Positions 33,776 to 44,534 of a stretch of DNA of 64,000 bases are shown piece by piece (the stretch's first letter is position 1; the number at the start of each line of letters is the position of its first letter). The notes below the pieces were generated by a model. The model made no database searches. It was not told the origin of the DNA and saw nothing but the letters and a program-made list of their open reading frames with translations. The position numbers and the translations under genes are program-made. Source of the stretch: Euphorbia lathyris (taxonomy: Eukaryota; Streptophyta; Magnoliopsida; Malpighiales; Euphorbiaceae); contig NC_088910.1 in NCBI RefSeq assembly GCF_963576675.1, positions 27,592,531-27,656,530 of the forward strand. The letters run 5' to 3'.

Positions 33776-33787
33776 TTTCTAATGCAA

Positions 33788-34311
33788 TAAATTTTATTTA
33801 CATTTACTTTAACCCTTAGTGCAATAATTTTGTTTTTTATTCATTTAATCTTTAATCTAATAACTAAACATTAATTGTTCATTTTAATCTTTAATCTAAT
33901 AACTTAATATTAATTGGTTCACTTTAATCCCTAATCTAGTAATTAACCATGTACTCCTTTTCACATTTCACTTTACTAACTCTATTTTTATTGTAATCTT
34001 TAATCTAAAACCTTCTTATTTTATTCATTCTAATCCTTAAAATAAATAACTTTTTGATTTATTTACTTTAGTCTCTAATTTAGGATCTTTCTGTTTTATT
34101 CATTTTAGTCTTTGATTTAACAACTTTTTGATTTATTCATTTTAATCCTTGATTTAATAACTTTCTGATTTATTCACTTTGGTCATTGTAAGTATATTTT
34201 CTATTATTAACATGTTTAAATCAATTAATTTTATGTTAATTTTTTTTACATTCATTCCACAAGTTAGTATTTTATTTAATTATAGAAGTTACTAATTAGT
34301 ATTTTGTGGAG
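33788..34311 (+). repeat. Tat/Ogre-type LTR, piece 2, with degenerate tandem units
   Basis: The stretch lies between the two LINEs. It holds about nine degenerate units of the form TTTATTCATTTTAATCTTTAATCTAATAACT (33815-34200), spaced about 40-50 bp. The same kind of unit (TTTTCAATCTCTAATGCAA) is present at 17345-17361 on the other side of LINE-A, which supports joining pieces 1 and 2. It ends at the LINE-B target site (34301-34311). Confidence 0.5.
34301..34311. other. LINE-B target-site duplication, left copy
   Basis: ATTTTGTGGAG is repeated at 42321-42331, just outside the 5' end of LINE-B. The match can be extended to 15 bp if the following T run is counted. Confidence 0.8.
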
Positions 34312-34486
34312 TTTTTTTTGGACAGAAATTGGGAGGAGACAGACCTTGAGCGGGGAGAGTACCCATGGCCCAAGAACTGTCAAACCCGCCAATATATTAT
34401 AAAAAAGAAAAGGTGAGTGTTTGAACAAGAGAAGATGAAGGAGAACAAACAAGAAGAAGGGGTAAGGAGAAAAGGTTTAGGAAAGG

Positions 34487-35110
34487 TCAAGAAAAACGCA
34501 AATGAAAAAAATTACAGATGTCATCATTGATAAACCTGTGACAAAAAGCAGGAGCTGAAGGCCACCAATTGATCAATGAGGAAGAGACACCAAATTTTTC
34601 CAAAGCATCAACAACACGATTTCCTTCCCTAAAGATGTGTGTAAAAATAATGTTCATCCTAGAACAAATGTCGAGACAGTGCAACCATTCTTGTCGAATA
34701 CTCCAAGGAACATCCATGGAGCAAAGCCGAAGCAGATTAACTACGTACATGGAGTCTGACTCAACCCAGAGCTGATGCCAATTTTTCTCCCAAGCAAGTT
34801 CAATTGCGAAAATAGCGGCTCTCAACTCAGGCATATAAGCAAAAGAAGGAGGGGTAGAAAAAGCAAAGGAACCTTTGGAAAAGCCTCGATAATTACGAAA
34901 GATACCGCCCGCTCCCGCCTCGCCAAGAGTACCAAAAGCAAAGCCGTCCACGTTGACTTTAACCCAACCCGGAGGAGGTTTAAACCAATGAAGTAGAATA
35001 ATGTTGGGAGCCGGAGGCGGCCTTGGAGAAGCCAGAAGATGGGATAAGATATCAGCATCTCTCCTCGAACAGAAAAAACCTTTAGAAGAGGCAAAGGACT
35101 CTCGAATCAT
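34487..35110 (-). pseudogene. LINE-B ORF2, RNase H domain
   Basis: The RNase H domain removes RNA from the RNA-DNA hybrid. The frame shows WFKPPPGWVKVNVDGFAFG, EAGAGGIFRNYRGFSKGSF, MPELRAAIFAIELAWEK, LWVESDSMYVVNLL, and IFREGNRVVDALEKFG, including the catalytic D..E..D series. It ends HLRFS and stop, the natural ORF2 end. It is in the same frame as the upstream zinc-binding part (35219-35899); a TAG at 35219-35221 separates them. A short 3' untranslated region of about 165 bp follows. Confidence 0.85.
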
Positions 35111-35218
35111 TCGAAATAGGGTGATCTTCGAGTGTTGAATAGAAGGAGAAACCTCCTTAAAGGTTGCTTCATTCCTGCAGTGCCAGATTGACCAGATACA
35201 AGAGACAGCGGCAACATG

Positions 35219-35899
35219 CTACATCATCGACAGTTGTGAGCCAAAATGAATGCTACGAAGAGTGCTGAAGAAAAGGATGAATTGGGAATGACGAGGAAAA
35301 GTGCAGTCAAAATGAATCTCAAGGGCCCTCCACAGAGAATCTGCAAAAGAACAACTAATGAATAAGTGGTTAATGGACTCAGCATCCCTACCACAAAGAA
35401 CGCAACGAGAGGCAAAAGAGAAGCCTAGACGCTGCAGAAGGTCATGAGTTGGAACCCTTCCATGCAAAACTCTCCAGGATGTGAAGGAACGAGAAGGGGG
35501 AGTGTGAGCATTCCAAACAAATTTATACCAGTCCACCGAGTAGGAACGAGGACTGATAATCGAATAGTACTCTTTGGCAGAGAAAATACCCTTCGTAGAG
35601 GGCTGCCAAGCGCATAAATAAAAATCATCTCTACCCTTATGAATAGATCGAATACTGTCTTGAACAACCGAAGGAAGAGTGCCTAAGCTGCCATTCCGAA
35701 TTGACCAAAAAATCATCAACAGAATTAAAACGTGAACGCTTATCCTGATGATCAAGACCCAATCTGTCCGCCACCGATGGAATGATCCATCGATCAGTTT
35801 AGAAGTTGAGTGATGAAGACTGGCCAATCCACCAAAAGGTCTGGTCCCAAATGGATGAATAAACAAACTTACAGGAAGACCAAATCGAGGAAGGAGCAA
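35219..35899 (-). pseudogene. LINE-B ORF2, zf-RVT zinc-binding region
   Basis: This is the reverse-transcriptase-associated zinc-binding region. Key parts: FVWNAHTPPSRSFTSWRVLH, GRVPTHDLLQRLGFSFASRC, VLCGRDAESINHLFISCSF, giving the C..C..H..C spacing of the family. It overlaps the end of the preceding frame (35799-36512), showing one frameshift near 35800-35900, and is closed by a TAG at 35219-35221 before RNase H. Confidence 0.85.
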
Positions 35900-37775
35900 T
35901 GGTAGCTTTAGGCAAACCAGAGACAGTCATAAATCTAGCCTTCATCAGAGAAATAGCAAGACTGTTGCCTTGAATTAAATCCCAACACATCTTACCCAAG
36001 AGATCCAGGTTAAAGATCCTAATATCCTTAATGCCCAACCCACCATCCTCCAAACTTTTACAACAAGTTTGCCAGGGAACCGTGATTAACTTCCTCTGAT
36101 CAATACAACCCATCCAAAGGAAATTCCTAACACTTCTACTGAGCTTTTTCAACAAACTCATTGTCCACTTATAGATAAAAAATGAATGAACCAGAGAGCT
36201 AGTAATAGCAGACTTAATAAGAGTTAAACGTCCTGCAAAGGAGAGAGAGCTACCTTTCCATTTGCTAAATTGAGATAGAAATTTGTCTGCAAGGCAGCTG
36301 AGATGATGGGCCCTAGGAGCACCTTTAAATAGAGGGACTCCTAAGTAATTGAAGGGGAGAGACTCCAAACGAATACCAAGACAGTTAGCAAGCCGAACCC
36401 TCATCGGAGGACTCACCTGAGAATAAAAAAAGATAGCAGATTTATCCCAACTAACCCTGCTGACCGAAAATCTGTCCATAGAGCAGGAAAAAATCATTGA
36501 GAGCATGCACATTGCTCAAAGATGCCACTCCAAAAATAAGCATGTCATCAGCAAAAAGAAGATGAGAGGGAAAGGAATTTCCATCAGAATAGTGCATTGG
36601 AGAATAAGTACCCTCCCTTACCATTTTAGTAAGCCAACGAGAGAAAAAATCCTCAGGAATGTCAAACAGCAAAGGATAAAGGGGTCCCCTTGTCTAACCC
36701 CTCTAGAACAAGAAAAGTAACCCTTTGGAGAACCATTAATCATCACAGAAATACGAGCAGATGCTAGAATGTTTAGTATCCAATCCCTGAATGTGAGAGA
36801 AAACCCAAATGAATCCAACACAGCCAAGAGGAAGTTCCAATCTAAAGTATTAAAAGCCTTACGAATATCAATTTTTAAGGCCATGTGACCACCAAAACGT
36901 TTTCTGTCAAGCATATTAACCCCCTCAGAAGCTAAGGCAATGCACTGATGAATGCTTCTACCTTTAAGGAAACCATACTGGTTGGGAGAGACAATCCTTG
37001 CAGCAATAACTGCAAGGCGATCCACAAGAATTTTTGAGATGATTTTGAAACCAAAGTTACTCATCACAATTGGACGAAAATTCTCAATTCTGTCAGCTTC
37101 AGCAACTTTAGGAATAAGGGCCATAATACTAGAGTTTAAACCAGGCAGGATGCAACCATGATCAAAGAAATCCTGAACCATACTGCAAACATCAGTCCCA
37201 ATAATACCCCAAAAGAAGCGAGAAAATGTTCCCCCAAAACCATCAGGGCCAGGGGCACTGTCAAGATCCATGGAAAAAACCGTGTTTTTAATAGCTTCAA
37301 TGGAAGGTTTAGAAATTAATTCCTCATTTTCCGAAGAAGTTACTAAGTTGGGAATTACATCATTGATAGGAGAAAGATCGATATGGTCCCTAGAACTACG
37401 GAAGAGATTAGAGAAATATTCAATTACATGATCAGATAATCTAGCCGTGTCGAAAGTGGGACCCTCATCGCCGATCCTTAAATGATGAATGGCGGCCCAA
37501 GTCTTTCTAACTTTAGCAGATCTTTGGAAAAAACTAGTGTTTCTATCCCCCTCTTTAAGCCACTTAACACGACTTTGCTTTCTGTACATCATCTCCTGTC
37601 GAAGAAGTTGTAAATCAAGATTGGAGCAGACGGTAGAAGCAGCACTACTCAACTCCAGAGAATCACCTTGCTTAGAAATTTGCTTTTGAATATCGGCAAG
37701 ATGAACTTCTGCCAAGTGGTTATTAGAATCAATTCTGCCAAACACGTTTTTATTCCACTCACTGAGAATAGGCAT
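35799..37775 (-). pseudogene. LINE-B ORF2, reverse transcriptase domain
   Basis: The reverse transcriptase copies LINE RNA at the nicked target. In order: KQSRVKWLKEGDRNTSFF, SAPGPDGFGGTFSRFFW, FRPIVMSNFGFKIISKILV, SPNQYGFLKGRSIHQCIAL, GGHMALKIDIRKAFNTLDW, then CSRGVRQGDPFILC. A frameshift near 36680 leads to FLRIFSLVG/MLFDIPEDFFSRWL and the catalytic box HLLFADDMLIFG (36451-36672). Another near 36500 leads to KSAIFFYSQVSPPMRV, LPFNYLGVPLF, SLSFAGRLTLIKSAI (36512 down to 35799). The catalytic FADD box is intact, but motif A reads KAFN where LINE-A has KAFD. Two or three frameshifts inactivate it. Confidence 0.88.
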
Positions 37776-37869
37776 AAGAGTGCAAAGTTTATGACATAAT
37801 AGTTGTGCAGGAGGGAGAGAGATGTGGGATGCAGTCTAGTGATTGGAAATTACCCCCTTTAAAGAATCG

Positions 37870-38569
37870 TTAGTGGTCCACATGGCATGGAATCTGAAGA
37901 AGCATCGGGCAATGATCAGAACTATACCTTGCTAAAGCTGTGCAGTAGATAGAGTCCCAAGAATCTAAAAAGCCCTCAAACACCAAAGCTCTATCCAGAC
38001 GACATTCAACATGAGCCGTCCCATGTCGACCATTGGACCAAGTAAACCTCCGACCCAAAGTATCAATATCAATAAGATCACAATCATTAATAAAATTCAT
38101 GAATTCCCTACAGGATCCAACAGTAGGAGGGGGACCAAGCTTCTCATGAGAGCCCGTAATAGCATTGAAGTCCCCAAGCACCAACCAATTATTATTTGGA
38201 AAGGCACAACTATAAAGAGAAGACCACAACTCCCTTCTTTCTGAAGCCAGGTTACTACCGTAGACAAAAGAGAGCAGAAAAGATTTATCTCCCAGTTGGT
38301 GTTGAACAGTAACATATTGAGCATACGAAGAATGAAGAGAAAGAGAAAAAGCATCCTTAGTAAGAAGCCAAATAGTCGGCGGATCCTTATCATTCCAGGC
38401 AAAAAGAGAAAGACCCAGAGATCTCCAAAACCTATCAGCAGTGTCATTAAAACAAACAAGAGGTTCTGCAAGACATAAAATCAAGACGATGTTGTAGGCA
38501 CAGAAGCTTCAGGGCTCGTTGAGTGCGATCATTACGGATGCCCTTATAATTCCAATATAGCACAATCAT
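37870..38569 (-). pseudogene. LINE-B ORF2, endonuclease domain
   Basis: The ORF2 ATG at 38569 opens MIVLYWNYKGIRNDRTQRAL, the usual start of plant L1 ORF2. A frameshift near 38480 leads into the main frame (37870-38484): CLAEPLVCFNDTADRFWRS, FLLSFVYGSNLASERREL, WLVLGDFNAITGSHEKLG, GRRFTWSNGRHGTAHVECRL, SSDHCPMLL. The catalytic GDFNA, the DRA region and SDH are all present, so the domain itself looks intact apart from the start. A stop at 37870 and a gap to 37775 separate it from the reverse transcriptase. Confidence 0.88.
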
Positions 38570-38713
38570 TGAAACCGCACCGGCGGCTTGCTATGCCGTT
38601 TACCACTGACCTCAAAGGGGATGAAGTTGTCTTTTTGCTTCTTCCTTTTCTGGACTTTAGACCAAGTCTTTTCCTCTGTAACATTAACCACCTGCAAACA
38701 GTCACCGTTTCCT

Positions 38714-38718
38714 GAATG
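38714..38718. other. TSD GAATG, left copy, of the solo LTR in LINE-B
   Basis: GAATG precedes the LTR and is repeated at 40460-40464. Confidence 0.8.
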
Positions 38719-40459
38719 TGTTGGGGTTTAGTGTCCTATAGACAATTGCTCTAGGATATAAACTTAATGTAAATGAAGTGTTCTTTACATCATTTGTTTT
38801 AAATAGATATGGTTTCATAAACTATATAAAGGCAACCTCTTTTAAGAACTAAATAAGTCTAATAAAAGGAAATCCCTAAGTTTGTTTAAAGTGATTATAA
38901 AGTGTTCATACAAGTATGAAGTGAGACGAAACTTTATAATAAACTAATAAACTTAAAACCACCCCAAGTCAAGTAACATGTTTAGAAATAGGATTGACAT
39001 ATCACTGTTGAGACTTGCATGTAATAATGTCTTCTGTCGAGACAGAGAGCTGATCTCACAAGCTTCAGATATGCAAATATCTGGACAGTTACATGGATCC
39101 AATGAAAGGGAGTTCATTAGGATTGGGGATCCGACTTGAGATAGCAGGATGGGTAGATTTATCCTTGTCACCTGTTCATCTCATTGGTATTAATAGGTAT
39201 AAGTAATCCTCAGACTCAAAGGAATGTTAATTAGTGATTCTGGATTATGGAATGTGATGCTTTGATCCTGTTGTAACACGATCCATAACAGAGATGACTC
39301 TGGGGTGTGAACGGAAGACGTTGGGTATCACAGGAAGTAATTGCAGGATAGTTATACATTGGATTGAGCATTTGTCACTCCCGATAAATGGGAGATACGT
39401 CCAAGGATCGCTTGTGGAAGACTTGACTCTAAATCCTTGCAAGGTGATAGCTTAAGACTTGAAATGCAGATTTCACTTAACCTATCTAATTGGAGTTAAC
39501 TCGGCCTGTACAAGTAAAACGAACGTCTCGCTATATGTGACTTGACATTATCCATAGTCATAAGATTCAGTTCAAGGATGTAGTTGATAAAGGATCGAAT
39601 TATACTGTAACTAATACGGAAAGGTCAACGACAGAATCAACATATCTTCTTATAGCTCTGGTGGAATGTTTCGGATTTGCTAATCACTTGGGTCACACAT
39701 AAGACTTGGAGCCCAAAAGAGAAACAAATGTTAATTGATTGACGAAAGCCCAACTGAGTCCACTAAGGCCTAGTACTTAAGGGGGGCGATTTTATGTATG
39801 TATAATACATAAAGAAATTAATTTGATTTTAAAACAATCCTAATTAGATTATGATTGTGAATTAAATTAATTAAAGGATAAATAAGTTAGGAGGTTTAAT
39901 GAGATTAAATTGCTCCTATTATTATCCTAAAAGGTTATTATTATTATCTTTATATTAAGATATAATTATAGCTAATAAATAAGAATTATATTCCGAATTA
40001 AATTCTTATTCAGTAACTTAATTCTATCTAACTAGAGTTTAGATACAAGAGAGTATATATACCCCCTTATATGTAAATTTCGGCCAAGCTATTGTCTACC
40101 GAAGAGAGAAATTTCGACCCCTAGTTGAGGACGAGATCATTCACCGCTTCCTTCCGTTTCAATTGATTATTAATCTCTTTCTCTATTCCTTGATCTTATG
40201 TTGATTAATTAGAGGCAATCTATTCTTGATTGTTTTCATACGGTTGAATTCTAACTTGGTTTTGAATTGTGTTTTTGTCTTGTGCTCGGGAACTCGAAGT
40301 AAGAGTTGTGGGCACTTCGATTGCAACGGTAGATAGAACATCAAAAGGTATTTCCTTCTATCCCTCTTTATATGAAATAACGATTAATGGATCTTGGGTT
40401 AATGGAAAAAGGTTAAAATTTTATATTTCCGCTGCCAAACGTTTGCCTATTTTCCTTCA
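38719..40459. mobile_element. Solo LTR, probably Ty1/copia type (1741 bp)
   Basis: The sequence runs from TGTTGGGGTTTAGTGTCC to TATTTTCCTTCA and is flanked by an exact 5-bp TSD GAATG. It has no ORF and no internal second LTR, so it is a solo LTR in LINE-B between ORF1 and ORF2. A TATATATA box near 40052 fits a plus-strand U3-R order, and the TGTTGGGGTTTAGTGTCCTA start is, from memory, common in plant copia LTRs. The class is therefore inference. Its short ORFs (for example 40269-40472) have no domain. Confidence 0.8.
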
Positions 40460-40844
40460 GAATGTTCAATGATTTGCAAATTAGGAATATCAGAAACCTG
40501 AATATTGGAATGAGAGGTTTGCCAACCCAAGACTCCCAGCTCGTTATCAAGTTGATAAGATGGAAAGCCGGGAGTAGGAGAGGCGGGGGCCGTGACAGAA
40601 TCAGAGTCAAGAACCGACTCATTAATCCTGACCGAACAGTGAAGTACCATCTGCAGATCATAATTTTTAGGTTTGTCAGATTCTCCATTGGTAGGAGCCC
40701 CTTTAGAGGATTCACCAATATCCATATGAACTCCTGGCTTCTGTTTCCAAATTCGAGTAACAAACATACCGCGGGGCTCAGGAGATCCCATCTTCTGCTT
40801 CCCAGTTCTTTGCTTTAGCTCAACATGCTCTTCACGACGAATGT

Positions 40845-41709
40845 TCCTCCTACAAGCTCTAGCAGAATGACCAATGGAATGGCAAATAGAGCATAAATTC
40901 GGAAGTCTTTGATATTAAAGAGAAATCCAATGCATTGAAGTGTCAGTATCCACCCTAAGCTAGTATTGAATTTCCTTAAAAAGCTCCACATCAATCAAGA
41001 TACGAGCATAGTGACCCATTTCACCCTCCACAGTATTCTTATCAAAACGGAGGGGCACCCTAATCGCTCTTGCAATGTTTGCCATGATCCGCTTATCCCA
41101 GAATTCCCAAGGAAGATTGTAGAATCTTACCCAAACTTGAGCAGAAGTGGATTTGTGAGAGTCTGGGTTAAATCCCGGGCTCCAAGGAATGAAGTGCATA
41201 ATCCCCAGTCTAATTGCAATGGCACCACGACTCCAAACAGATTGGAGGGTCTCTGCGGATGAAAGAATGATGTGGTAAAAACCGCTACCCAGAGAAATCA
41301 TTTTCCAATTAGGAGAACAACCCCAAATAGATGAAAGTTTGGCTTTCAAATTCGCCTGTTTCCAAGGAGTTTCGCCTTTAGCTAGAGTGATACGCCCGAT
41401 AATAGAATGCTTATAAAGATTGAGTCTTTCATTGTAAATATCCTGCTGTATTTTGACAGCTTTAAAACCGCCTTCTTCGGTTATAAGAGATCGATCTACA
41501 TGGACAGGATCATCCGGAGAAATAGCCGCAGAAGGAGCATTACCAACAAGGGTAGCCGCATAAGACCTAGGACCAGAAGAAGGCTCGTGCCTCGAAGTAG
41601 GGCTAACCACATCATTACTAGATTCAGGCAAGACATTTTTCAAAAAGGAGGATCTAGAAAAAAGGTGGGCAATAGAACAATCTATCTCCATCACATCGGC
41701 TATAATCAA
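40845..41709 (-). pseudogene. LINE-B ORF1, DUF4283-type with CCHC knuckle
   Basis: ORF1 binds LINE RNA. The frame from 41709 (a second ATG at 41691 gives MEIDCSIAHLF, closer to LINE-A) carries the DUF4283 domain: GGFKAVKIQQDIYNERL, SIIGRITLAKGETPWKQ, WKMISLGSGFYHIILS, MHFIPWSPGFNPDSHKST, VWVRFYNLPWEFWDKRIM, FDKNTVEGEMGHYARILID. It ends at a stop at 40960. A CCHC zinc knuckle CSICHSIGHSARAC follows in another frame near 40850-40895, so one frameshift splits domain and knuckle. The rest of ORF1 reaches the solo LTR junction at 40464 and continues beyond it to about 38570 in broken frames. Confidence 0.85.
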
Positions 41710-41984
41710 CTAAGCAAAAGCCTTACAAATCCTAACAAACAAATCAAGTCGCCAAACCAAAATTTAAAAACAAATTTTTGAAAACAATCAAAGTCCAAAA
41801 ATTGGATGAGTGGTTCCCAAATCCTTCACAACTTTTCCTGTCTTACACTTATAACCAGATTAATTATTATAATGGTTTTATTAAATTATTATTTAAGACC
41901 ACTAAGTGACAGTCGTATATCCAGGCAAAGCACCACGAACGGCGCAGCGAAAAAGAACGACGACGGAGACTCAAGAGCAAGGAT

Positions 41985-42125
41985 CCGCGGCGGACGAACG
42001 CGGAAGGACTCAGGCGCAGAGCCGCGGCGGACGAACGCGGAAGGACCAGAGAACAGGCATGGAGCCGCGGCGGATGAACGCGGAAGGACCGGAGATCAGG
42101 CGCAGATCCGCGAAGGAACCTCAGC
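41985..42125 (-). repeat. GC-rich minisatellite in the LINE-B 5' untranslated region
   Basis: Three and a half copies of a 37-43 bp unit, on the plus strand CCGCGGCGGACGAACGCGGA followed by AGGAC and a variable part, start at 41985, 42022, 42065 and 42108. The surrounding 41930-42240 is CpG-rich against an AT-rich background. Because the TSD lies at 42321, this block is inside LINE-B, where it may be its internal promoter (inference). Frames read through it in several phases and are artefacts of composition. Confidence 0.85.
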
Positions 42126-42331
42126 ACCCACAGCAGAACGGGACGCCAAGACCGCGACGAAGAGAGGCGATCGGAGCGACGGCGAGAGCTAGGAGAAGAG
42201 GAGCTGCAGAACAGAGAAGGGCGGTGGCTGACCCAAAGATGAGACAAAACTCTAGCAGAAATCTATATAGCAATTAACATAAATCTATTATTCTATCTTC
42301 AAGTCCCCAAAAGGTTATCCATTTTGTGGAG

Positions 42332-43062
42332 TTTTGGGGACAAACAGAGTTGAAAAAGAATGAGAATTAAATTAAATAAGATAGTAGGATTTTCTGACAG
42401 ATATTCTGTCTATGAATTTCGTCAGAAATTAGAAACCAGAAACCAGAAACAGGTCATCCCATGCTTTCTCCTACGAATCTGTACAGAAATTTCGGTTAGT
42501 AATGTTGAAAATCTCTTTTTCTTACTATTTTCTTAATTCTTTACTTCCAACCCATATTTTGGAGGTTTTATTATGATAATGAAATATGATCGAAGGCTCG
42601 GGGATGCCCAGATTTACTTGTAATTTAATTATTTAATTTTCATCCATTTTGTGTAATTATTTGACTTGATTGGGAATTTCAATTATTTGTGCTAATTTTC
42701 ATACAAAACCAAACAAAGTCTCTTAAAAGAATTTCAAACCTAAAATAATGATGTGATTAGCCTGGTAAGACTCGGAATGTTAAGTAGGAGGACGGTGGGT
42801 TCACCGAGCGTTTTGGGGTGCCTAATATTTTCTTCCGAAAGGATATTAGCCTTTCCCAAAGTGTACCGAATTTCCCCAACCCGCTTGTTTCCCGCAAAGA
42901 ATCTCGGTAACATTTCCAAGTCTTTGTCTAGGTGGCGACTCTTATCCTCTGATGTCGATCCTGTCGAAAATGCATCATGATCTCAATTGGGCCCTGAGTC
43001 CAAAAAAGTCGTGTCATTAGCGGTTCTCCCCGGCGGCTTGCCGATGAGGCGGTGAACCTACA
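42332..43062 (+). repeat. Tat/Ogre-type LTR, piece 3 (LTR end)
   Basis: The stretch has the conserved end block of Tat/Ogre-type LTRs: TTTTGGGGTGCCTAATATTT (42810-42829), CTTTCCCAAAGTGTACCGAA, then AGGTGGCGACTCTTATC (42930-42946) and a GC-rich end GCGGTTCTCCCCGGCGGCTT. It can end at CTACA (43058-43062), which pairs with TGTAG at 16477. The short ORF at 42753-42980 is not a gene. Joining the three pieces gives an LTR of about 2.1 kb. Confidence 0.5.
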
Positions 43063-43710
43063 CATGCTCTGAGCTAATGCTATCCATGTTGAGTCCAACC
43101 ACCATACATATGTTAGCCATACCAAAGTATCTTAACCCTCGACGGTCCACTAATTACTACAGTATACTCAGCTGAGCTCGACGCACACTGTAGCACTACT
43201 TGGGACGAAAATGGTGTGAATCTAGAAAGCACTTTTAAACGACTCAATATTTTCATTATCTGGATTAGTTAAGTGATACGACTTTAACATATAATTATCA
43301 CGGGTGATGATCTGTAGATCGTTGCTACTTATGTTTCATGTTATACTAAAAGATTATTAAGCAAAATAAACATAGAGACTCTATGAGCCTTATAAAACAT
43401 CCTACTGAAACGAGATAAACTATCTAATCTTCAAAGGCTTGCTTCAGGTCTGTATATGGTCGGTAGTATGAAATCGTGATTTCCATTCTTCCATTGCAAT
43501 CATCTCAATGATTCTCTCTCTCTCTTTGATTGCTCTTAGTTTGTCGATTATATACCTTCTTCTCTCAAATAATTTCGACATAAAAGTCATATAGTCGGTA
43601 ATATGATATCGTGATTTCTATTCTTGCATTGGAATCATTTCAATAATTATTTGCGCTTCAAAAAAATAAACAAAAATAACCCTTGTTATTATATTCGGAT
43701 TTTTTATTTG
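43063..43710. other. No gene; 135-bp-spaced direct repeat
   Basis: The segment at 43454-43516 (ATATGGTCGGTAGTATGAAA and onward) is repeated imperfectly at 43589-43651 (ATATAGTCGGTAATATGATA and onward), a period of 135 bp. A CTCTCTCT tract (43513-43525) lies between. No coding region is seen. Confidence 0.6.
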
Positions 43711-44060
43711 GGAAAAGTATAAAAATAAACCTTGTGGTTACACCTGTTTTCGATCGCAGCCTTGTGGTTTAAAAATTTACAACATGGTACATTGAGGTTC
43801 ATCCCGTTAGCAAACACATACCAAATTGACTAACGATGTTAAAAGTCAAAGAGAAAAGAGTTAATTTGGTCTTTATATTTATTTATTTTATAAATTAACC
43901 CCCTTATTATCTAATTATCACAAACAAACCCCAAAATAAAAAATAAAAATCAAATACATCTTCTTCTCCATCTCTCTCTAATTTCTTATTTTTCTTCTTC
44001 TTTCTCTCTCTTTTCTCTCTCCTCTTTGTTAATTTCTCTCTCTAAAATCAATTGAATTTC
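43711..44060 (+). repeat. MULE-2 left terminal inverted repeat
   Basis: Matches the reverse complement of 61955-62304 over its whole length, down to AAAATCAATTGAATTTC at the inner edge. Confidence 0.9.
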
Positions 44061-44217
44061 TGATTCTGGACTGACATATGGATTTCGAATCCTGAAGATC
44101 AAATTATGATTTTCTGATATGAAAATTAACAACACAAGGGGGAAATTTTACATAAGGATATGGATTGAGGCAGAGAGAAAACTTCGAACCAAAGTTGTAA
44201 AAGTAAGAAGAGGCGCA

Positions 44218-44263
44218 TGATACTTGGAAAAGTTTAGAAAACAGGGATAGAAGGAGAATAAGC

Positions 44264-44294
<31 letters not shown>

Positions 44295-44504
44295 GAGAAA
44301 ACTCTGTATTTTCATTCATAATGGATATTTTATAATTACAACCTAAATAGCAGTGCTCCTGGGTAGAGTACTAATTGTTGCAGGAAGAAAGCCACGTATC
44401 CCTCCCTTTCTCCCTCCTTAACTAATTCTCTGCTAACAAACAAAATAACCAAACACAACCTACAAGACTCAAAACGACATTTCTTATTTTTTTAACACAT
44501 ATCA
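44218..44504 (-). repeat. Chromovirus 3' LTR (287 bp)
   Basis: On the minus strand it runs TGATATGTGTTAAAAA to CCAAGTATCA. It matches the other LTR except for an expanded (TA)n(GA)n microsatellite at 44264-44295 and scattered changes. On the minus strand AAGAGGAGTGGAA just upstream (44505-44517) is the likely polypurine tract. Confidence 0.85.
44264..44295. repeat. (TA)n(GA)n microsatellite
   Basis: About eight TA followed by about eight GA repeats inside the chromovirus 3' LTR. The other LTR has only TATAGAGAGAGG at the same place, so the tract expanded after insertion. Confidence 0.9.
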
Positions 44505-44534
44505 TTCCACTCCTCTTAAATTAAAACCTTGACC

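Larger units (their letters stand above)
17362..33777 (+). mobile_element. LINE-A, L1-type non-LTR retrotransposon, with two nested insertions
   Basis: The order on the plus strand is ORF1 (DUF4283-type with a CCHC knuckle), endonuclease, reverse transcriptase, zinc-binding domain, RNase H and a poly(A) run (33766-33775). It is bracketed by the 10-bp repeat TCTAATGCAA. Removing the Athila-like element (19485-28291) and the solo LTR (30957-32778), each with its TSD, leaves about 5.8 kb, a normal full length. All ORFs carry frameshifts or stops, so the element is dead. It lies inside the proposed Tat-type LTR. Confidence 0.88.
34312..42320 (-). mobile_element. LINE-B, near-complete L1-type retrotransposon, minus strand
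   Basis: In minus-strand order: GC-rich 5' untranslated region with a minisatellite (41960-42250), ORF1 (41709 down), ORF2 endonuclease, reverse transcriptase, zinc-binding domain and RNase H, and a tail seen as T8 (34312-34319). A matching 11-15 bp TSD (ATTTTGTGGAG) flanks it. Without the solo LTR (38719-40459) it is about 6.3 kb. It has fewer breaks than LINE-A, but still several frameshifts and stops. It is inserted in the same proposed Tat-type LTR as LINE-A, in opposite orientation. Confidence 0.9.

Noticed and set aside
41806..42277. Arg-rich ORFs on both strands
   Set aside because: They read through the GC-rich minisatellite in several frames; the region is inside the LINE-B 5' untranslated region.
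42753..42980. 75-codon ORF as a possible small gene
   Set aside because: It overlaps the conserved end block of a Tat/Ogre-type LTR and has no domain.
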